Source: Alphaproteobacteria bacterium (GTDB lineage Bacteria > Pseudomonadota > Alphaproteobacteria > CAAGCB01 > CAG-977). From it: a DNA stretch of 64,000 nucleotides. Shown piece after piece: positions 46,899 to 56,295 of the stretch (position 1 is the stretch's first letter; each line of letters starts with the position of its first letter). The stretch covers positions 1-64,000 of the forward strand of contig JAFZYY010000009.1 of assembly GCA_017616015.1 (NCBI GenBank), read 5' to 3'. Below the pieces are notes generated by a model. It was not told the origin of the DNA, did not search any database, and was given only the letters and a program-made list of their open reading frames with translations. A program made the position numbers and the translations under genes.

Positions 46899-48926
46899 TC
46901 AATTATTTGGTTTCTTATCGTCAAAAATAAAGTTTATTTTTTTATCGACCGTAACCTCTTTTATGTTCGTTTCCAGATTGTAAAAGATTCCGTCGTCCTC
47001 GACCAGAAATTTCAGGTCGTATTTTCCGGCGGGGACGTCTTTCGCGATAAAGTTGAATATGAAATAAACGGTATCGTCCGTTCCTCTGCTGAACAGGGGC
47101 TTTTGATTCAAAACATAGGAGTCTTTTTGATTTCTGACAAGAAGATGCGTTTTTCCCCCGCCGTTTTTAAGGTTGCCGGAAAGAGGCAGTTTTGTTGAAA
47201 CGGTTATCGTTCCGTTTTTGCCGTTTAACGTGTAACTGTATATTTGCGCGGGCAAATCCGATGATACGATTTTATTGAACCGGTCCCGTTTCAGATAAGC
47301 GTTTTTGATTTCCCGGCTTCGGTTCAGGCGGCTTTGCGCAAGACGGTTTTTATTAAATTCCTCATTTGAAATGTCGAGCTTTTTATCGGTGATGCCGGCC
47401 GAATAAAAAATCAAATCGGAAATGTCGGCAATACCGGGATAGATGTCCTCGATGACCTTCATTTCCTTTTGTTTCTGATTGAAATTTTTATACATCAGCA
47501 AAGGATTGACCCCTGTTTCCCTTCCTCTTTGCAAAGGCGAAAGCAGACGGCTTGTTCCGTGGTCGCCCATGAAAATAACGGCCGTTTTGTCGTAGATTCC
47601 GGCTTTTTTCAGGCTGTCGAGGTAGTTTTTCAGCATCGTCATGTATAATTTCGCCGTCAGTTCAACGGGATCGTCTTTTCCGTCGCTGATGTCAGTGATT
47701 TCAAAGCGCTCGTTGAGCATGTAAGGTTCATGCAACCCACGCAGGTGATAGAATTTAAAGACTTTTCTTTCGCCGTTTGTCGGAATTTTATCCCTGAATT
47801 TATTATAGAAATCGTCCTCATGGTAGAAAGGCTTTATCAGGGGCAGAAAATATGATGCCTTGGCAAGGGTTATATGCGTCAGAAACTTGTGCGGCGATTT
47901 TTTGCGTATGACGGGAAAGGCGTGAAAGGCGACGACTTTTTTTATCAGCTTTCTGTAAAGTTTGTTCGACTTTCCCAGGTTTTCTTTTGCGCTTAAAACC
48001 AGATTGTCCATAACGGAAGGGGATAGATACATGACGTTTGACAACCACGGATAAATATGGTTCGTCCAACCGTTTTTCTTTAACACGGGCAACAAAGCCG
48101 TGTCGGCGGAAAAATTCTTTTTCAGAACGGTGTAATACTGTTCGTTATGAGCGGCGGTTTCGGGCCTGATTCCCGAAAAAAGTTCGGGGACGGCAAATGA
48201 TGTCGCTCCGCCGGCGCTGAGGGCGTCTTTGTAAAATTCGAAATCTTTGAATATTTCCGCGTATTCGGGATATTTTTTCAACAATTCTTCAAAAACGCCC
48301 TGACCGAAACCGTCCATCAGGACGACCGCGATGTTTTCGTTTTTCGAATAGACGTTGTATTCGGCTAAATCGAAACCGTAATACTTGAAAGAATAAATTC
48401 CGTTTTGTTCCTGATTCTCCTGAAAATTGTAAACGGACGGATTTGTCGCAAAAACGATTGTCTGCATCGCGACGAGAATCAAACTTGCCTTGCGCAGAAA
48501 CGGCAGGAAATTCTCTTTTTTGAAGAAAACAACGACGGCGATAATCAAAGCAAGCAAAAAGACAATGTCCGCGACGGCCAAACCCGCGTGATTTTTTATG
48601 TTAAACGGTTCGCCGTTTAACAGTCCGACTTGCGGCATGACGAACAGATATTCGAAAAAAACGAACACGCCGGCGATGAACAAAAAGGACTGAACGCCCT
48701 TGTTCAGCTTTTCGTTTGCGAAAAAGGAGGCAACGGATGCGGCAAAGGCAATAAGCAAAGCGACAACCGCTCCTGTTATCACGTTTCTGATTAAAACGGA
48801 AAAGTCGACATTAAGTTCGGAATAATTCGCGATAAAGAAATTGAGCGGAATAAACAGAAAAACGGTCAGTGCGAAAAACAGGCTGACGGGTAACTGCCGG
48901 ACGGTCAGCTTGATGTTGTCGTTCAT
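46899..48926 (-). CDS. Membrane alkaline-phosphatase-superfamily transferase, copy 2
   Basis: 675 residues from the ATG at 48926, which overlaps the stop of the FemAB-like gene by 4 bases; an ATG at 48941 is possible. Same topology as copy 1: N-terminal membrane bundle, VVLMDGFGQG, ATSFAVPELF as the nucleophile loop (Thr kept) and FMGDHGTSR. The bundle and the middle are nearly identical to copy 1, but the loop after the nucleophile (PETAAHNE) and the last 150 residues differ, suggesting different acceptors or donors. Confidence 0.8.
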   Translation of the reverse strand: MNDNIKLTVRQLPVSLFFALTVFLFIPLNFFIANYSELNVDFSVLIRNVITGAVVALLIAFAASVASFFANEKLNKGVQSFLFIAGVFVFFEYLFVMPQVGLLNGEPFNIKNHAGLAVADIVFLLALIIAVVVFFKKENFLPFLRKASLILVAMQTIVFATNPSVYNFQENQEQNGIYSFKYYGFDLAEYNVYSKNENIAVVLMDGFGQGVFEELLKKYPEYAEIFKDFEFYKDALSAGGATSFAVPELFSGIRPETAAHNEQYYTVLKKNFSADTALLPVLKKNGWTNHIYPWLSNVMYLSPSVMDNLVLSAKENLGKSNKLYRKLIKKVVAFHAFPVIRKKSPHKFLTHITLAKASYFLPLIKPFYHEDDFYNKFRDKIPTNGERKVFKFYHLRGLHEPYMLNERFEITDISDGKDDPVELTAKLYMTMLKNYLDSLKKAGIYDKTAVIFMGDHGTSRLLSPLQRGRETGVNPLLMYKNFNQKQKEMKVIEDIYPGIADISDLIFYSAGITDKKLDISNEEFNKNRLAQSRLNRSREIKNAYLKRDRFNKIVSSDLPAQIYSYTLNGKNGTITVSTKLPLSGNLKNGGGKTHLLVRNQKDSYVLNQKPLFSRGTDDTVYFIFNFIAKDVPAGKYDLKFLVEDDGIFYNLETNIKEVTVDKKINFIFDDKKPNN

Positions 48927-49864
48927 AGAGTTATGTTCCATTCATAAAAATCATAAGCGACGCCACGGCCGCCGAACATTTCCTTTTGACCGATCAGACC
49001 GCGGTTCAAAACGGTTCCGCTTTCTTCCGTGGAAATGCCGAAGTCAAAGTAGGTTTTCCCTGCGCAATAAGTGTTAATCAGGTAGTCCGTGACCAAATCC
49101 AAAGCGCCGATATCGCGTCCTTCCTCCGAATTGGCGATGTACTGCGCGTGAACCGTTTGCGGCGTGTCGAAAATCAAAACGCCGGCCATCATTTCTTCGC
49201 CGCGGTAAGCGCAATACAGCTTGATGTTGTCCGGAAAATGTCCGGCCAGAAGAGCCAGCTCCGCGCCCGTGTGGACGGGTTTCGTACCGTGATGAACGGA
49301 CAAAACCTCCGTCAGCAAAGAAATATAGCCGTCGTAATCCGTGCTTGGGCGCACTTCCAGACCGCTTTTAACCGCTTTCTTTACTCCGCGTCGGCGCAAT
49401 TCCGAAAACCTGATTTTGTCGGGCAGGTAAACCGCCGTCGAAATGTCGCGGCGGACAAGCGTCGCGCCGTTTCTGAACAAAACGTACAAATCCTCGTCCG
49501 ACGGATAGGTGAAATAGACGGACGGCACGCGTTTGTAAAGCAGCTTTTTAACGCCTTTTTCCGCTAAAAAGGCTTTCAGCGCGTCAAAGACGTCCAACAT
49601 TTCCGGCGTTGTCATTTTGCGGTCGGAAATGATGCCGCCGTACGTCAGTCCGCCGTGAGAACGAACCTCTTCGCCGTGCAGGGAAGCGGGCAGGACGGCG
49701 ATGAGTTTGCCGTCTTTGTAAAACATCAGCGAAAAATCCGTAAAGCGGTCGGCGTGATATTCGACGTAGCCGCGTTTAAGCATAAACGTCCCGTTTTTCG
49801 ACGCGTCGATGAATGCGTCCCATTCCTGCCGCTTTTCAGAATTGTACGGGAGTACGTCAATCAT
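48923..49864 (-). CDS. FemAB/GNAT-like acyltransferase
   Basis: 313 residues with two GNAT-like halves. LRRRGVKKAVKSGLEVRP is the typical basic helix before the second domain and DIGALDLVTDYLINTY plus FDFGISTEESGTVLNRGL resemble FemAB/BioF2-like proteins of polysaccharide clusters. Such enzymes transfer aminoacyl or acyl groups. Next to KAS III and ACP genes it is a candidate for moving the ACP-built acyl chain to the amino sugar. Follows the KAS III gene by 4 bases. Confidence 0.75.
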   Translation of the reverse strand: MIDVLPYNSEKRQEWDAFIDASKNGTFMLKRGYVEYHADRFTDFSLMFYKDGKLIAVLPASLHGEEVRSHGGLTYGGIISDRKMTTPEMLDVFDALKAFLAEKGVKKLLYKRVPSVYFTYPSDEDLYVLFRNGATLVRRDISTAVYLPDKIRFSELRRRGVKKAVKSGLEVRPSTDYDGYISLLTEVLSVHHGTKPVHTGAELALLAGHFPDNIKLYCAYRGEEMMAGVLIFDTPQTVHAQYIANSEEGRDIGALDLVTDYLINTYCAGKTYFDFGISTEESGTVLNRGLIGQKEMFGGRGVAYDFYEWNITL

Positions 49865-49868
49865 GCTT

Positions 49869-50921
49869 TTATCCCTTGTAATTTGTCAGAAGGGAGCAAT
49901 ACGGTTTCCGCGTTTTTATAAGAGCCGAAGCCCAGCTTAACCCGACGCCGAACCCGCACAGCATCAGCGTCATGTCTTTCGACTGCAAATCTGCGCGAAA
50001 AGAATCCGACAGACAACACGGAATGGACGCGCCGCACTGATTGCCGTACTCGGTCAGCGTCCCGATAGGGGCTTTTTCCACCGGAATGTCCAGAAATTGC
50101 GCGATGCTCTGAACGATATATTTGTTTGCCTGATGAAAAACGAAACCGTCGATTTTTTCTTTGTCGATATTCGCAAACGCGAATAGTTCTTTGATATGCG
50201 GCGCAATTTCTTTGATTGTGAATTCAAAGATGCGGCCGCCGTCCATGGAGGCTTCGTATTTGAAAGTCCCGTCGTCGTAAAACATATCGGGTTTCGGCGG
50301 GTTTCTGAAACCGCCGTTTTTGCACATCAGGGCGTCGTAATCTTTTCCGTTCGAACAAATGTTGAAATAAACGGGATCGGCCGTTTCGTCGTATTCGACG
50401 ACGCTCGCGCTTCCCGCGTCGCCGAACACCGGCGCCGTATGGTTGCGGAACATGTCGGAAAACTTGCCGAACGCGTCGCCGACCAGCAGTAAAACCTTTT
50501 TGCAACCGCCGTTCAGCAACATCGCCGATTGATAAAGCCCGAGCACGTATCCCGAACACGCCTGCGGTATGTCCATGACGACACAGTCGTTTTTCAGGCC
50601 AAGCCGTTTGTGCAGGACATAGGCGGTCGCCGGCATCAGATAGTCCGGCGTGTAGCTGACGAATAAAAGGGCATCTATGTCGTCGCGTTTCATTCCCGTG
50701 TCGCGGAACAGGTTTTCGGCTGCTTCAAAGCATAAATCCGATGACGTGACGTCGCTTTCCGTGACGCGTCTGTTCAAAAAGCCCGAAGAGTCTATCACGC
50801 GCCGGATTTTCTTTTCGTTTCCGTCATACAGTAACGGATCGTCCGTCAGGCAAATGCTTTTTTCCGGAACGACCGTCGATATCGCGGTTATTTTCACGTT
50901 GTTGAAAACGGCTTTAACCAT
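49869..50921 (-). CDS. 3-oxoacyl-ACP synthase III-like ketosynthase
   Basis: 350 residues, thiolase fold. The FabH triad is complete: C122 (DIPQACSGYVLGL), H263 (VFHQANKY) and N294 (YGNQCGASIP). FabH condenses an acyl-CoA with malonyl-ACP. In sugar clusters such enzymes make short chains, for example a 3-hydroxybutyryl group, for amino-sugar acylation. The separate ACP gene of this cluster would be the partner. Overlaps the FdtA-like gene by 8 bases. Confidence 0.88.
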   Translation of the reverse strand: MVKAVFNNVKITAISTVVPEKSICLTDDPLLYDGNEKKIRRVIDSSGFLNRRVTESDVTSSDLCFEAAENLFRDTGMKRDDIDALLFVSYTPDYLMPATAYVLHKRLGLKNDCVVMDIPQACSGYVLGLYQSAMLLNGGCKKVLLLVGDAFGKFSDMFRNHTAPVFGDAGSASVVEYDETADPVYFNICSNGKDYDALMCKNGGFRNPPKPDMFYDDGTFKYEASMDGGRIFEFTIKEIAPHIKELFAFANIDKEKIDGFVFHQANKYIVQSIAQFLDIPVEKAPIGTLTEYGNQCGASIPCCLSDSFRADLQSKDMTLMLCGFGVGLSWASALIKTRKPYCSLLTNYKG

Positions 50922-51321
50922 TCCCGTTTTCCTTTAAAAAGGTCTGATAATCCCGAATGTAATCGTTTTCGTTGTAGTATTCGTCCGCCAGAACCATCAG
51001 GACGCAGTCGGGCGAAAAGTCGCTCATCACCCGCCACACGAGCCCTTCGATCAGCAATCCCTGATCGGGGCGGTCAAGCGTGTATTCTTTTTTCTGCTCG
51101 CCGTATTCGCAGCTTACCGTTACGCTGCCCGACACGGCGATCAGCATTTGTTTCAGTTTTTTATGGGCGTGAAAACCGCGGGAAACGCCTTCTTTCGTGC
51201 CATAGATGTAATAAACGCGCTTGATGTCGAAAGGCAGATTGATCCCGTTTTCCATCGCGATTAAAGAACCGCGGTTGTCGCCGTGAATCTGCAAGGGAAT
51301 TAAAGTCGTGTTTGCCGTCAT
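50914..51321 (-). CDS. Cupin sugar isomerase, FdtA/QdtA type
   Basis: 135 residues from the ATG at 51321; the frame extends further only over the GT2 gene. A WxcM-like cupin with DNRGSLIAME, RVYYIYGTKEGVSRGFHAHKK and the C-terminal LMVLADEYYNENDYIRDY. FdtA and QdtA convert dTDP-4-keto-6-deoxyglucose to the 3-keto form, which a DegT aminotransferase then aminates. Such an aminotransferase gene lies two genes upstream. Overlaps the GT2 stop by 4 bases (ATGA). Confidence 0.86.
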   Translation of the reverse strand: MTANTTLIPLQIHGDNRGSLIAMENGINLPFDIKRVYYIYGTKEGVSRGFHAHKKLKQMLIAVSGSVTVSCEYGEQKKEYTLDRPDQGLLIEGLVWRVMSDFSPDCVLMVLADEYYNENDYIRDYQTFLKENGNG

Positions 51322-52211
51322 TTTTTCCCCCTGACGAAATTTCTCAGTTTTTTCCATTTCGCGCGCCAGCCGCACTTTTTGCACCACAAGCGTTTCCAAA
51401 GTTTGTCGTATCCGTGCGCAAAGCAGTATTCTTTTTCGTTTTCATAAATCTGACGATAATTTTTCAAAGAACTTGCCTTAAACTCGGGCGTCGAAATCGT
51501 GTTTTTGTCGTACCAGCGGTAAGAAAACAGAATTTCGGGGATATATTTGAATTTTCCGATTTTCGCCAGCTGCAGGTTTATATACCAATCTTCCAGAGTG
51601 ATCTCTTGTTTGTATTTTCCCGCGTCGATCATTGCCTGACGCGAATATAAAAATCCGTTCGGAACGTAATTGTCTTTCAGCAAATCCGCGTAGTCGCCGA
51701 AATCCGGGTGTTTGTTGTTCGGTTCGTTCAGGTTCAGATCCTCGCCGACCGTCTTGTAAAGAGCTTCAGCTTCAGGCAGGACTTGCCGCTTTTTTCCCCA
51801 GTAAATCCTTTCCGAATCACCGTTGATGATTTCATTGTCCCCGACAGCAAGAACATAATCGGGATTTTCGGATAAAAAGGAATGCAACACCTCTATCGCC
51901 TGCGGTTTCGTCACATCGTCGGACGTCGAAGAATAAACATATTTTCCGCTGGTTTTATCCAACAGGCTGTTGAGAGTGAATCTCAATCCCCGGTTTTCCT
52001 GCGTTTCCATGACGACGCGCGCGAACCGCTTTTCGCATTCGGGCTTCAATTCCTGCAACTTCGCGAAAGTCCCGTCCGTCGAACCGTCGTCTATAACCAC
52101 CAGTTCAAGGTTCTGATAGGTCTGCGCCATAATGGAACGGACGCATTCCTCAATGTAGCGTTCGTGATTGTAAGCGGGAATGATGACGGAAATCAAATCA
52201 TCGGTAGGCAT
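51318..52211 (-). CDS. Family 2 glycosyltransferase
   Basis: 297 residues from the ATG at 52211. GT-A fold with [28 protein letters not shown] and the probable metal motif SSTSDDV near residue 100. The rest contains [17 protein letters not shown], conserved in polysaccharide GT2 enzymes. No membrane segment. Transfers a sugar during repeat-unit assembly; donor unknown. Overlaps the end of the aminotransferase gene by 14 bases. Confidence 0.9.
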   Translation of the reverse strand: MPTDDLISVIIPAYNHERYIEECVRSIMAQTYQNLELVVIDDGSTDGTFAKLQELKPECEKRFARVVMETQENRGLRFTLNSLLDKTSGKYVYSSTSDDVTKPQAIEVLHSFLSENPDYVLAVGDNEIINGDSERIYWGKKRQVLPEAEALYKTVGEDLNLNEPNNKHPDFGDYADLLKDNYVPNGFLYSRQAMIDAGKYKQEITLEDWYINLQLAKIGKFKYIPEILFSYRWYDKNTISTPEFKASSLKNYRQIYENEKEYCFAHGYDKLWKRLWCKKCGWRAKWKKLRNFVRGKK

Positions 52212-53286
52212 TGACGACCTCCGTGACCTGCCGGACTTCATCGTCGGTCAGAACGGGCGATATGGGCAGGGAAACGATGGTTCCGTGAATTTCTTCCGCA
52301 ACCGGATAAGACCTGTCGTTTAATTCCGCGTACGCCAGCTGTTTGTGCGGCGGTGTGGGATAGTGGATAATCGTCTGTATTCCGTTGTCCGCCAGATATC
52401 TCTGAAAGCGGTCGCGCTCCTGTGTCCTGACCGCGAAAACGTGCCATACCGCCGCATCCTCGCTGTACGTTTCAGGCAGGATAATCAGCGGGTTCGTGAT
52501 GTTTTTCCGGTAATACGATGCGATTTCGCGCCGGCGGGCGTTGTCCGCGTCCAAATGAGGCAACTTTACGTCCAGAACCGCCGCCTGTAATTCGTCCAGA
52601 CGACTGTTCACGCCTTTGTAAATATGATGATACTTGCGGTCGGAACCGTAGTTTGCTAACGCTTTGATTTTTAAGTATAATTCCTCGTCGTTTGTCACGA
52701 CTGCGCCACCGTCGCCCAACGCCCCGAGGTTTTTCCCCGGATAAAACGAAAAAGCCCCCGCGTCCGACAGATTGCCGACGCGCTTTCCCTGATACAAAGC
52801 CCCGTGCGCCTGCGCGCAATCCTCAAACACTTTCAGACCGTGCTTTTTCGCAATATCCCACACTTTTTGCATCTGAACAGCCTGACCGTACAGATGGACG
52901 ACCATGATCGCCTTTGTTTTCGGCGTGATTGCCGCTTCGATTTTGTCGGGGGCGATATTGTACGTATGAATGTCCGGCTCGACAAAAACGGGTGTGCAAC
53001 CGTTTTCCGATACGGCTAAAACCGTCGCGATATACGTATTCGACGGAACGATGATTTCATCGCCGTCGCCGAACCCGTGCGCGCGGATAATCAAATTTAA
53101 CGCGTCCAGTCCGTTTGCAACGCCCAAAGCGTATTTCGTTCCGCAATATTCGGCAAAATGTTTGGAAAAGCGTTCGTTTTCTTCGCCCTGCAAATATCGT
53201 CCGTTATCCAGAATACGGGCAAAACGGGCGTCGATTTCGGAGCGAAAGCGGCCGTTTACTTTTGCCAAATCAAGAAAAGGAATCAT
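52198..53286 (-). CDS. DegT/DnrJ/EryC1 sugar aminotransferase (FdtB/QdtB-like)
   Basis: 362 residues, PLP enzyme. K185 in [18 protein letters not shown] is the Schiff-base lysine, with [11 protein letters not shown] upstream. Following the FdtA-like isomerase logic, it should install the 3-amino group of dTDP-Fuc3N or dTDP-Qui3N. rmlA/rmlB for the dTDP-sugar precursor are not in the window. Confidence 0.9.
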   Translation of the reverse strand: MIPFLDLAKVNGRFRSEIDARFARILDNGRYLQGEENERFSKHFAEYCGTKYALGVANGLDALNLIIRAHGFGDGDEIIVPSNTYIATVLAVSENGCTPVFVEPDIHTYNIAPDKIEAAITPKTKAIMVVHLYGQAVQMQKVWDIAKKHGLKVFEDCAQAHGALYQGKRVGNLSDAGAFSFYPGKNLGALGDGGAVVTNDEELYLKIKALANYGSDRKYHHIYKGVNSRLDELQAAVLDVKLPHLDADNARRREIASYYRKNITNPLIILPETYSEDAAVWHVFAVRTQERDRFQRYLADNGIQTIIHYPTPPHKQLAYAELNDRSYPVAEEIHGTIVSLPISPVLTDDEVRQVTEVVNAYR

Positions 53287-53469
53287 AATAAATATTTTCC
53301 GAATGCACTCTTTTGTTTTAAAAGCGATTTATAGCTTAATTTTTTTCCCAATTCAATCTTCATTTTGATAAATAAACTCCGAAATGATAATTTCGGCCGC
53401 AATTTTATAAAGAATTCGGGCGGATAATTAAAAAAAGATACGTTATATCTGATTTTATCGAACGCTTTT
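53287..53469. other. Gap with a weak terminator-like hairpin
   Basis: AT-rich. CCGAAAT (53379-53385) pairs with ATTTCGG (53390-53396) and, read on the minus strand, is followed by AGTTTATTT, a weak terminator shape. No gene seen. It may separate the YidC-like and upstream genes from the aminotransferase block. Confidence 0.4.
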
Positions 53470-54138
53470 TCACTTTGCCGCGGATCGAAATTCTTTAACG
53501 AATTTGACGTTTTCCAACAGATATAAAATATTGTTGCACGTCCAATAAATCAGCAGAGCGGACGGAGCGGAATACAGCAACACCAAAAACAGCAAAGCGA
53601 TAACGATGGCCTGAATTCTGTCTTTCGGCCGCATGTCTTTCGTCGTGAACGTCGTCGCAAAATTAATCAGCGTCATTAAAATCGGCAACAGGTTCAGGCC
53701 GAACAAAAGCCCGTCCGGTTCGCTTAAGTCTCTGATAAACAGAAAAGACTGACCTTCCAGTCCTTTCAGATTGCAGATCATATAGTAAGCCGCCATCAAA
53801 AACGGTATTTGCAACATCGCGCCCACGGCGGAACGAACCGCCATGACCGGATTATAGCCGTAGCGTTTATACAGTTTTGAAATTCTTTCCTGCCTTTCCC
53901 CGCCCGTTGATTCCGATTTTATCTTGGCAATCTGAGGCGCCATCATGTCCTGAATGTCGCGTTCTTTGTCAGCCGCTTTTTTCGCCCATTTTTTCAACGG
54001 CACAAAGACGGCGAACGTCAGAAAAGACATCACGACCAATCCGGCGCCGTAACTGCCGACACAGGAAACGCACGCCAGATAAACGTACCTGTAAATCAGT
54101 TCCAGCGGGTAAATGGTGCACATATACGGGAAAGACAT
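53470..54138 (-). CDS. YidC/Oxa1-like membrane insertase paralogue
   Basis: 222 residues with about five membrane helices: 25-45, 110-128, 145-165 and two in 180-212. The cytoplasmic loop KKAADKERDIQDMMAPQIAKIKSESTGGERQERISKLYKRYGYNP is the charged coiled region of the family (described in parts; residues about 52-97), and LLIYWTCNNILYLLENV is the last helix. It lacks the large periplasmic P1 domain of proteobacterial YidC, so it is a short paralogue. A copy inside a glycan cluster suggests a dedicated role in membrane assembly of a cluster product, but the role is unknown. Confidence 0.85.
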   Translation of the reverse strand: MSFPYMCTIYPLELIYRYVYLACVSCVGSYGAGLVVMSFLTFAVFVPLKKWAKKAADKERDIQDMMAPQIAKIKSESTGGERQERISKLYKRYGYNPVMAVRSAVGAMLQIPFLMAAYYMICNLKGLEGQSFLFIRDLSEPDGLLFGLNLLPILMTLINFATTFTTKDMRPKDRIQAIVIALLFLVLLYSAPSALLIYWTCNNILYLLENVKFVKEFRSAAK

Positions 54139-54149
54139 AGGAAAATTCC

Positions 54150-55508
54150 CTACTTGTTTAATTCGGAAATCAGATAATCTGCGACCGCTTCGCCGGCATG
54201 ACCGAAATTCACGGCATACTTTGCCGTCAGAGCGTCAAAATCACGCGCGGCCGTTGACGACAGCGCCGCTTTGACGCGTTCGACAATCTGTCCTATATCT
54301 TCTTTTGACACTTTATCGCCAATATCGGTTTCCATCGTGCTTTGCGCCAGCAAATCCTTCAAATCTTCGTATTCATAGGACGACGTGTCGGAAACGGGCA
54401 TTTCCAACGTGATGACGGGGCGTTTATACAGCGCGAAGAAATCCATGCGGACGCTTGAAGTATCCGAAATCATCAAGTCGGATTTCGCCATGCTGACGCT
54501 GCCGTTGACCTCTTCGTCCCAAACGACGTTGGAAAATTCACTCAATTCCCGCTTAAAGCCGTCGAATTTTTCCTTTTCGACCTTCAACGACTGCGGGTGG
54601 GGACGAATAATCACGTTGAATCCCGCTTTTGCCAAATCCCGCACGAAATCTATGCCGTAAACCGTCAGACAGCCTTTCGTCCCCCACGACGGCGCGATCA
54701 GAATCGTCTTGCCGTCCGTGTCGGCGTTCATTCCTTCGCGTTCTTTTGCCAGCTCGTCCAGATACGGCACGCCGACGGGGACGAGTTTCTTTTCCTTCAG
54801 TCCGCGTTTTTGCTCTATCAGCCGGATTTGCGGATTCATATACTCGCCCGCGGTCAGGACTTCGTCATAGTGATCCAGCGATCCGTGATGATACCAGGCG
54901 TAAGTGTAATCCCCGAACGAATGCCAGATATGAATTAAGGAACGAACCTTTCCGGATTTCTTTATCGGATAGTTTTCCGTGCCGATATTCGGCGTCGTCG
55001 ACAGCAGAATATCCGCTTCCAGATTGTTCATTTTGGCGAACGCCATCGTTCCGTCGCCGATATACTTTGCCTCCATCAGATCGTTTTCGATCGTCAGAGC
55101 CGGATCGTGAACGTCCATCGAATAATAGGCAAACGGCTGTTTTCTGGCGATTAGAGCTTCAATGACGGGCTTAAAGGTTCCCCAATAGTTTTTGCCTTCG
55201 CTGAAAATCACCAAAGTTTTGCCGTTTCCCCGTTCGAAAGAAGAATCCTTCTTTTTGCGCAAAATCTTGTAAAAAAGATTTTTAGCGGCATAAACGACAG
55301 CGCCGATCAGACTGATAACGACATAAATCAACGCATTGCCGGTGCCGGGATCAAGATAGGCATGAGCATTTTCAGCGCTGACGATTAAAAAGCAAAAACT
55401 TAAAAACCATAATCTGTAATCAAGAATAAACCGTTGACAGAATTTACGGTGTGGCAGGCTTAATGATTTGTATACGGGGGGGGGTATCAGTCTATTGGCG
55501 TTATTCAT
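54150..55508 (-). CDS. CDP-glycerol:glycerophosphotransferase-like protein with poly-C start region
   Basis: 452 residues. Two N-terminal hydrophobic segments, LWFLSFCFLIVS (about 33-45) and ALIYVVISLIGAVVY (about 58-73), flank an AYLDPGTG motif. The remainder resembles TagB/TagF transferases: LIHIWHSFGDYTYAWYH, APSWGTKGCL, IIRPHPQSLK and ISDTSSVRMDFFAL, the conserved HxxG and DTSS type motifs. Such enzymes transfer glycerol phosphate from CDP-glycerol. Here another CDP-linked phospho-group is possible. Codons 9-11 are a C9 run, so any single-base slip removes the N-terminus from frame; I see no in-frame ATG until well into the catalytic region. Confidence 0.82.
   Translation of the reverse strand: MNNANRLIPPPVYKSLSLPHRKFCQRFILDYRLWFLSFCFLIVSAENAHAYLDPGTGNALIYVVISLIGAVVYAAKNLFYKILRKKKDSSFERGNGKTLVIFSEGKNYWGTFKPVIEALIARKQPFAYYSMDVHDPALTIENDLMEAKYIGDGTMAFAKMNNLEADILLSTTPNIGTENYPIKKSGKVRSLIHIWHSFGDYTYAWYHHGSLDHYDEVLTAGEYMNPQIRLIEQKRGLKEKKLVPVGVPYLDELAKEREGMNADTDGKTILIAPSWGTKGCLTVYGIDFVRDLAKAGFNVIIRPHPQSLKVEKEKFDGFKRELSEFSNVVWDEEVNGSVSMAKSDLMISDTSSVRMDFFALYKRPVITLEMPVSDTSSYEYEDLKDLLAQSTMETDIGDKVSKEDIGQIVERVKAALSSTAARDFDALTAKYAVNFGHAGEAVADYLISELNK
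55476..55484 (+). repeat. G9 homopolymer tract near the start of the CDP-glycerol transferase-like gene
   Basis: Nine G on the plus strand (C9 in the coding strand) eight codons after the ATG at 55508. Slippage would switch the gene off or on. It is the longest homopolymer G/C run I noticed in the window. Confidence 0.85.
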
Positions 55509-55512
55509 TATT

Positions 55513-56295
55513 TTATTCCTTAACCATCAGATTTTGCGTCAGTTTGCCGTTTTTCAAGGCTTCGGACAGGCGTTCGTAGTCCTGCGCCGTGTCAAATTCC
55601 GCCCAGCCGCCCGCGGAAACGATCGCTTTGACCGCCATTCCCGAACGAATTAATTCGGAGAGCAGGTCTGTCATATAGCCTTTCTTAAATTCTTTGCCCG
55701 ACTGCGGCCACGGCGCGTTTTCCTTTTTGCGCGTGCCATAAATGTCAAAAGCGGATTTTAAACCGACTTTCGAAAATTTGATCAATCCGATATAGCGGTA
55801 GTCTAACCCTTCGGAGGAATTCGTTTCACGGCCTAAATCCGTGATATTGCCGTTTTCATCGACGAACAGCGTTTCCAAATCGAAATCGACCGTATCGTAG
55901 CGCAACTTCCAAAGTTTTTTCCAATCCTTGTCAACGGCGACGCCTATATCGGCTTTTGCTTCGACGCATTTTTTCGCTAATTCCGGCGTATACATAATGT
56001 CGGAATAGGCAATCAACACGTCGTCGTTCAGAAAAGCTTTGGCGCACATAATCGTTTCCAACATATTCGTCGTCGCGTATTCGGCGTTATGGTAATATTT
56101 CACGCCGGCATACGCTATTTTCTCGCTCTTATATCCGGTCGCAACGGCAATATCGCCGATCCCCGCCGCGCGCAGCGTTTCAATCTGACGCTCAATCAGC
56201 GTCCTGCCGTTTACGTTCAGCATTCCCTTCGGAAGGTTTTCGGTATACTTTCCCATGCGCGTGCCGCTACCCGCCGCCAAAATCAACGCCTTCAT
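55513..56295 (-). CDS. Nucleotidyltransferase, Cj1416-like (CTP:phosphoglutamine cytidylyltransferase candidate)
   Basis: 260 residues, GT-A-like nucleotidyltransferase. LILAAGSGTRMGKYTENLPK (residues 4-23) is the nucleotide loop with its Lys, followed by TNMLETIMCAKAF and IAYSDIMY with a metal Asp. Length and motifs fit LicC-type cytidylyltransferases and C. jejuni Cj1416, which makes CDP-L-glutamine from L-glutamine phosphate and CTP. It overlaps by 4 bases with the amidotransferase gene, as would suit consecutive steps. A sugar-1-phosphate substrate cannot be ruled out on sequence alone. Confidence 0.78.
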   Translation of the reverse strand: MKALILAAGSGTRMGKYTENLPKGMLNVNGRTLIERQIETLRAAGIGDIAVATGYKSEKIAYAGVKYYHNAEYATTNMLETIMCAKAFLNDDVLIAYSDIMYTPELAKKCVEAKADIGVAVDKDWKKLWKLRYDTVDFDLETLFVDENGNITDLGRETNSSEGLDYRYIGLIKFSKVGLKSAFDIYGTRKKENAPWPQSGKEFKKGYMTDLLSELIRSGMAVKAIVSAGGWAEFDTAQDYERLSEALKNGKLTQNLMVKE

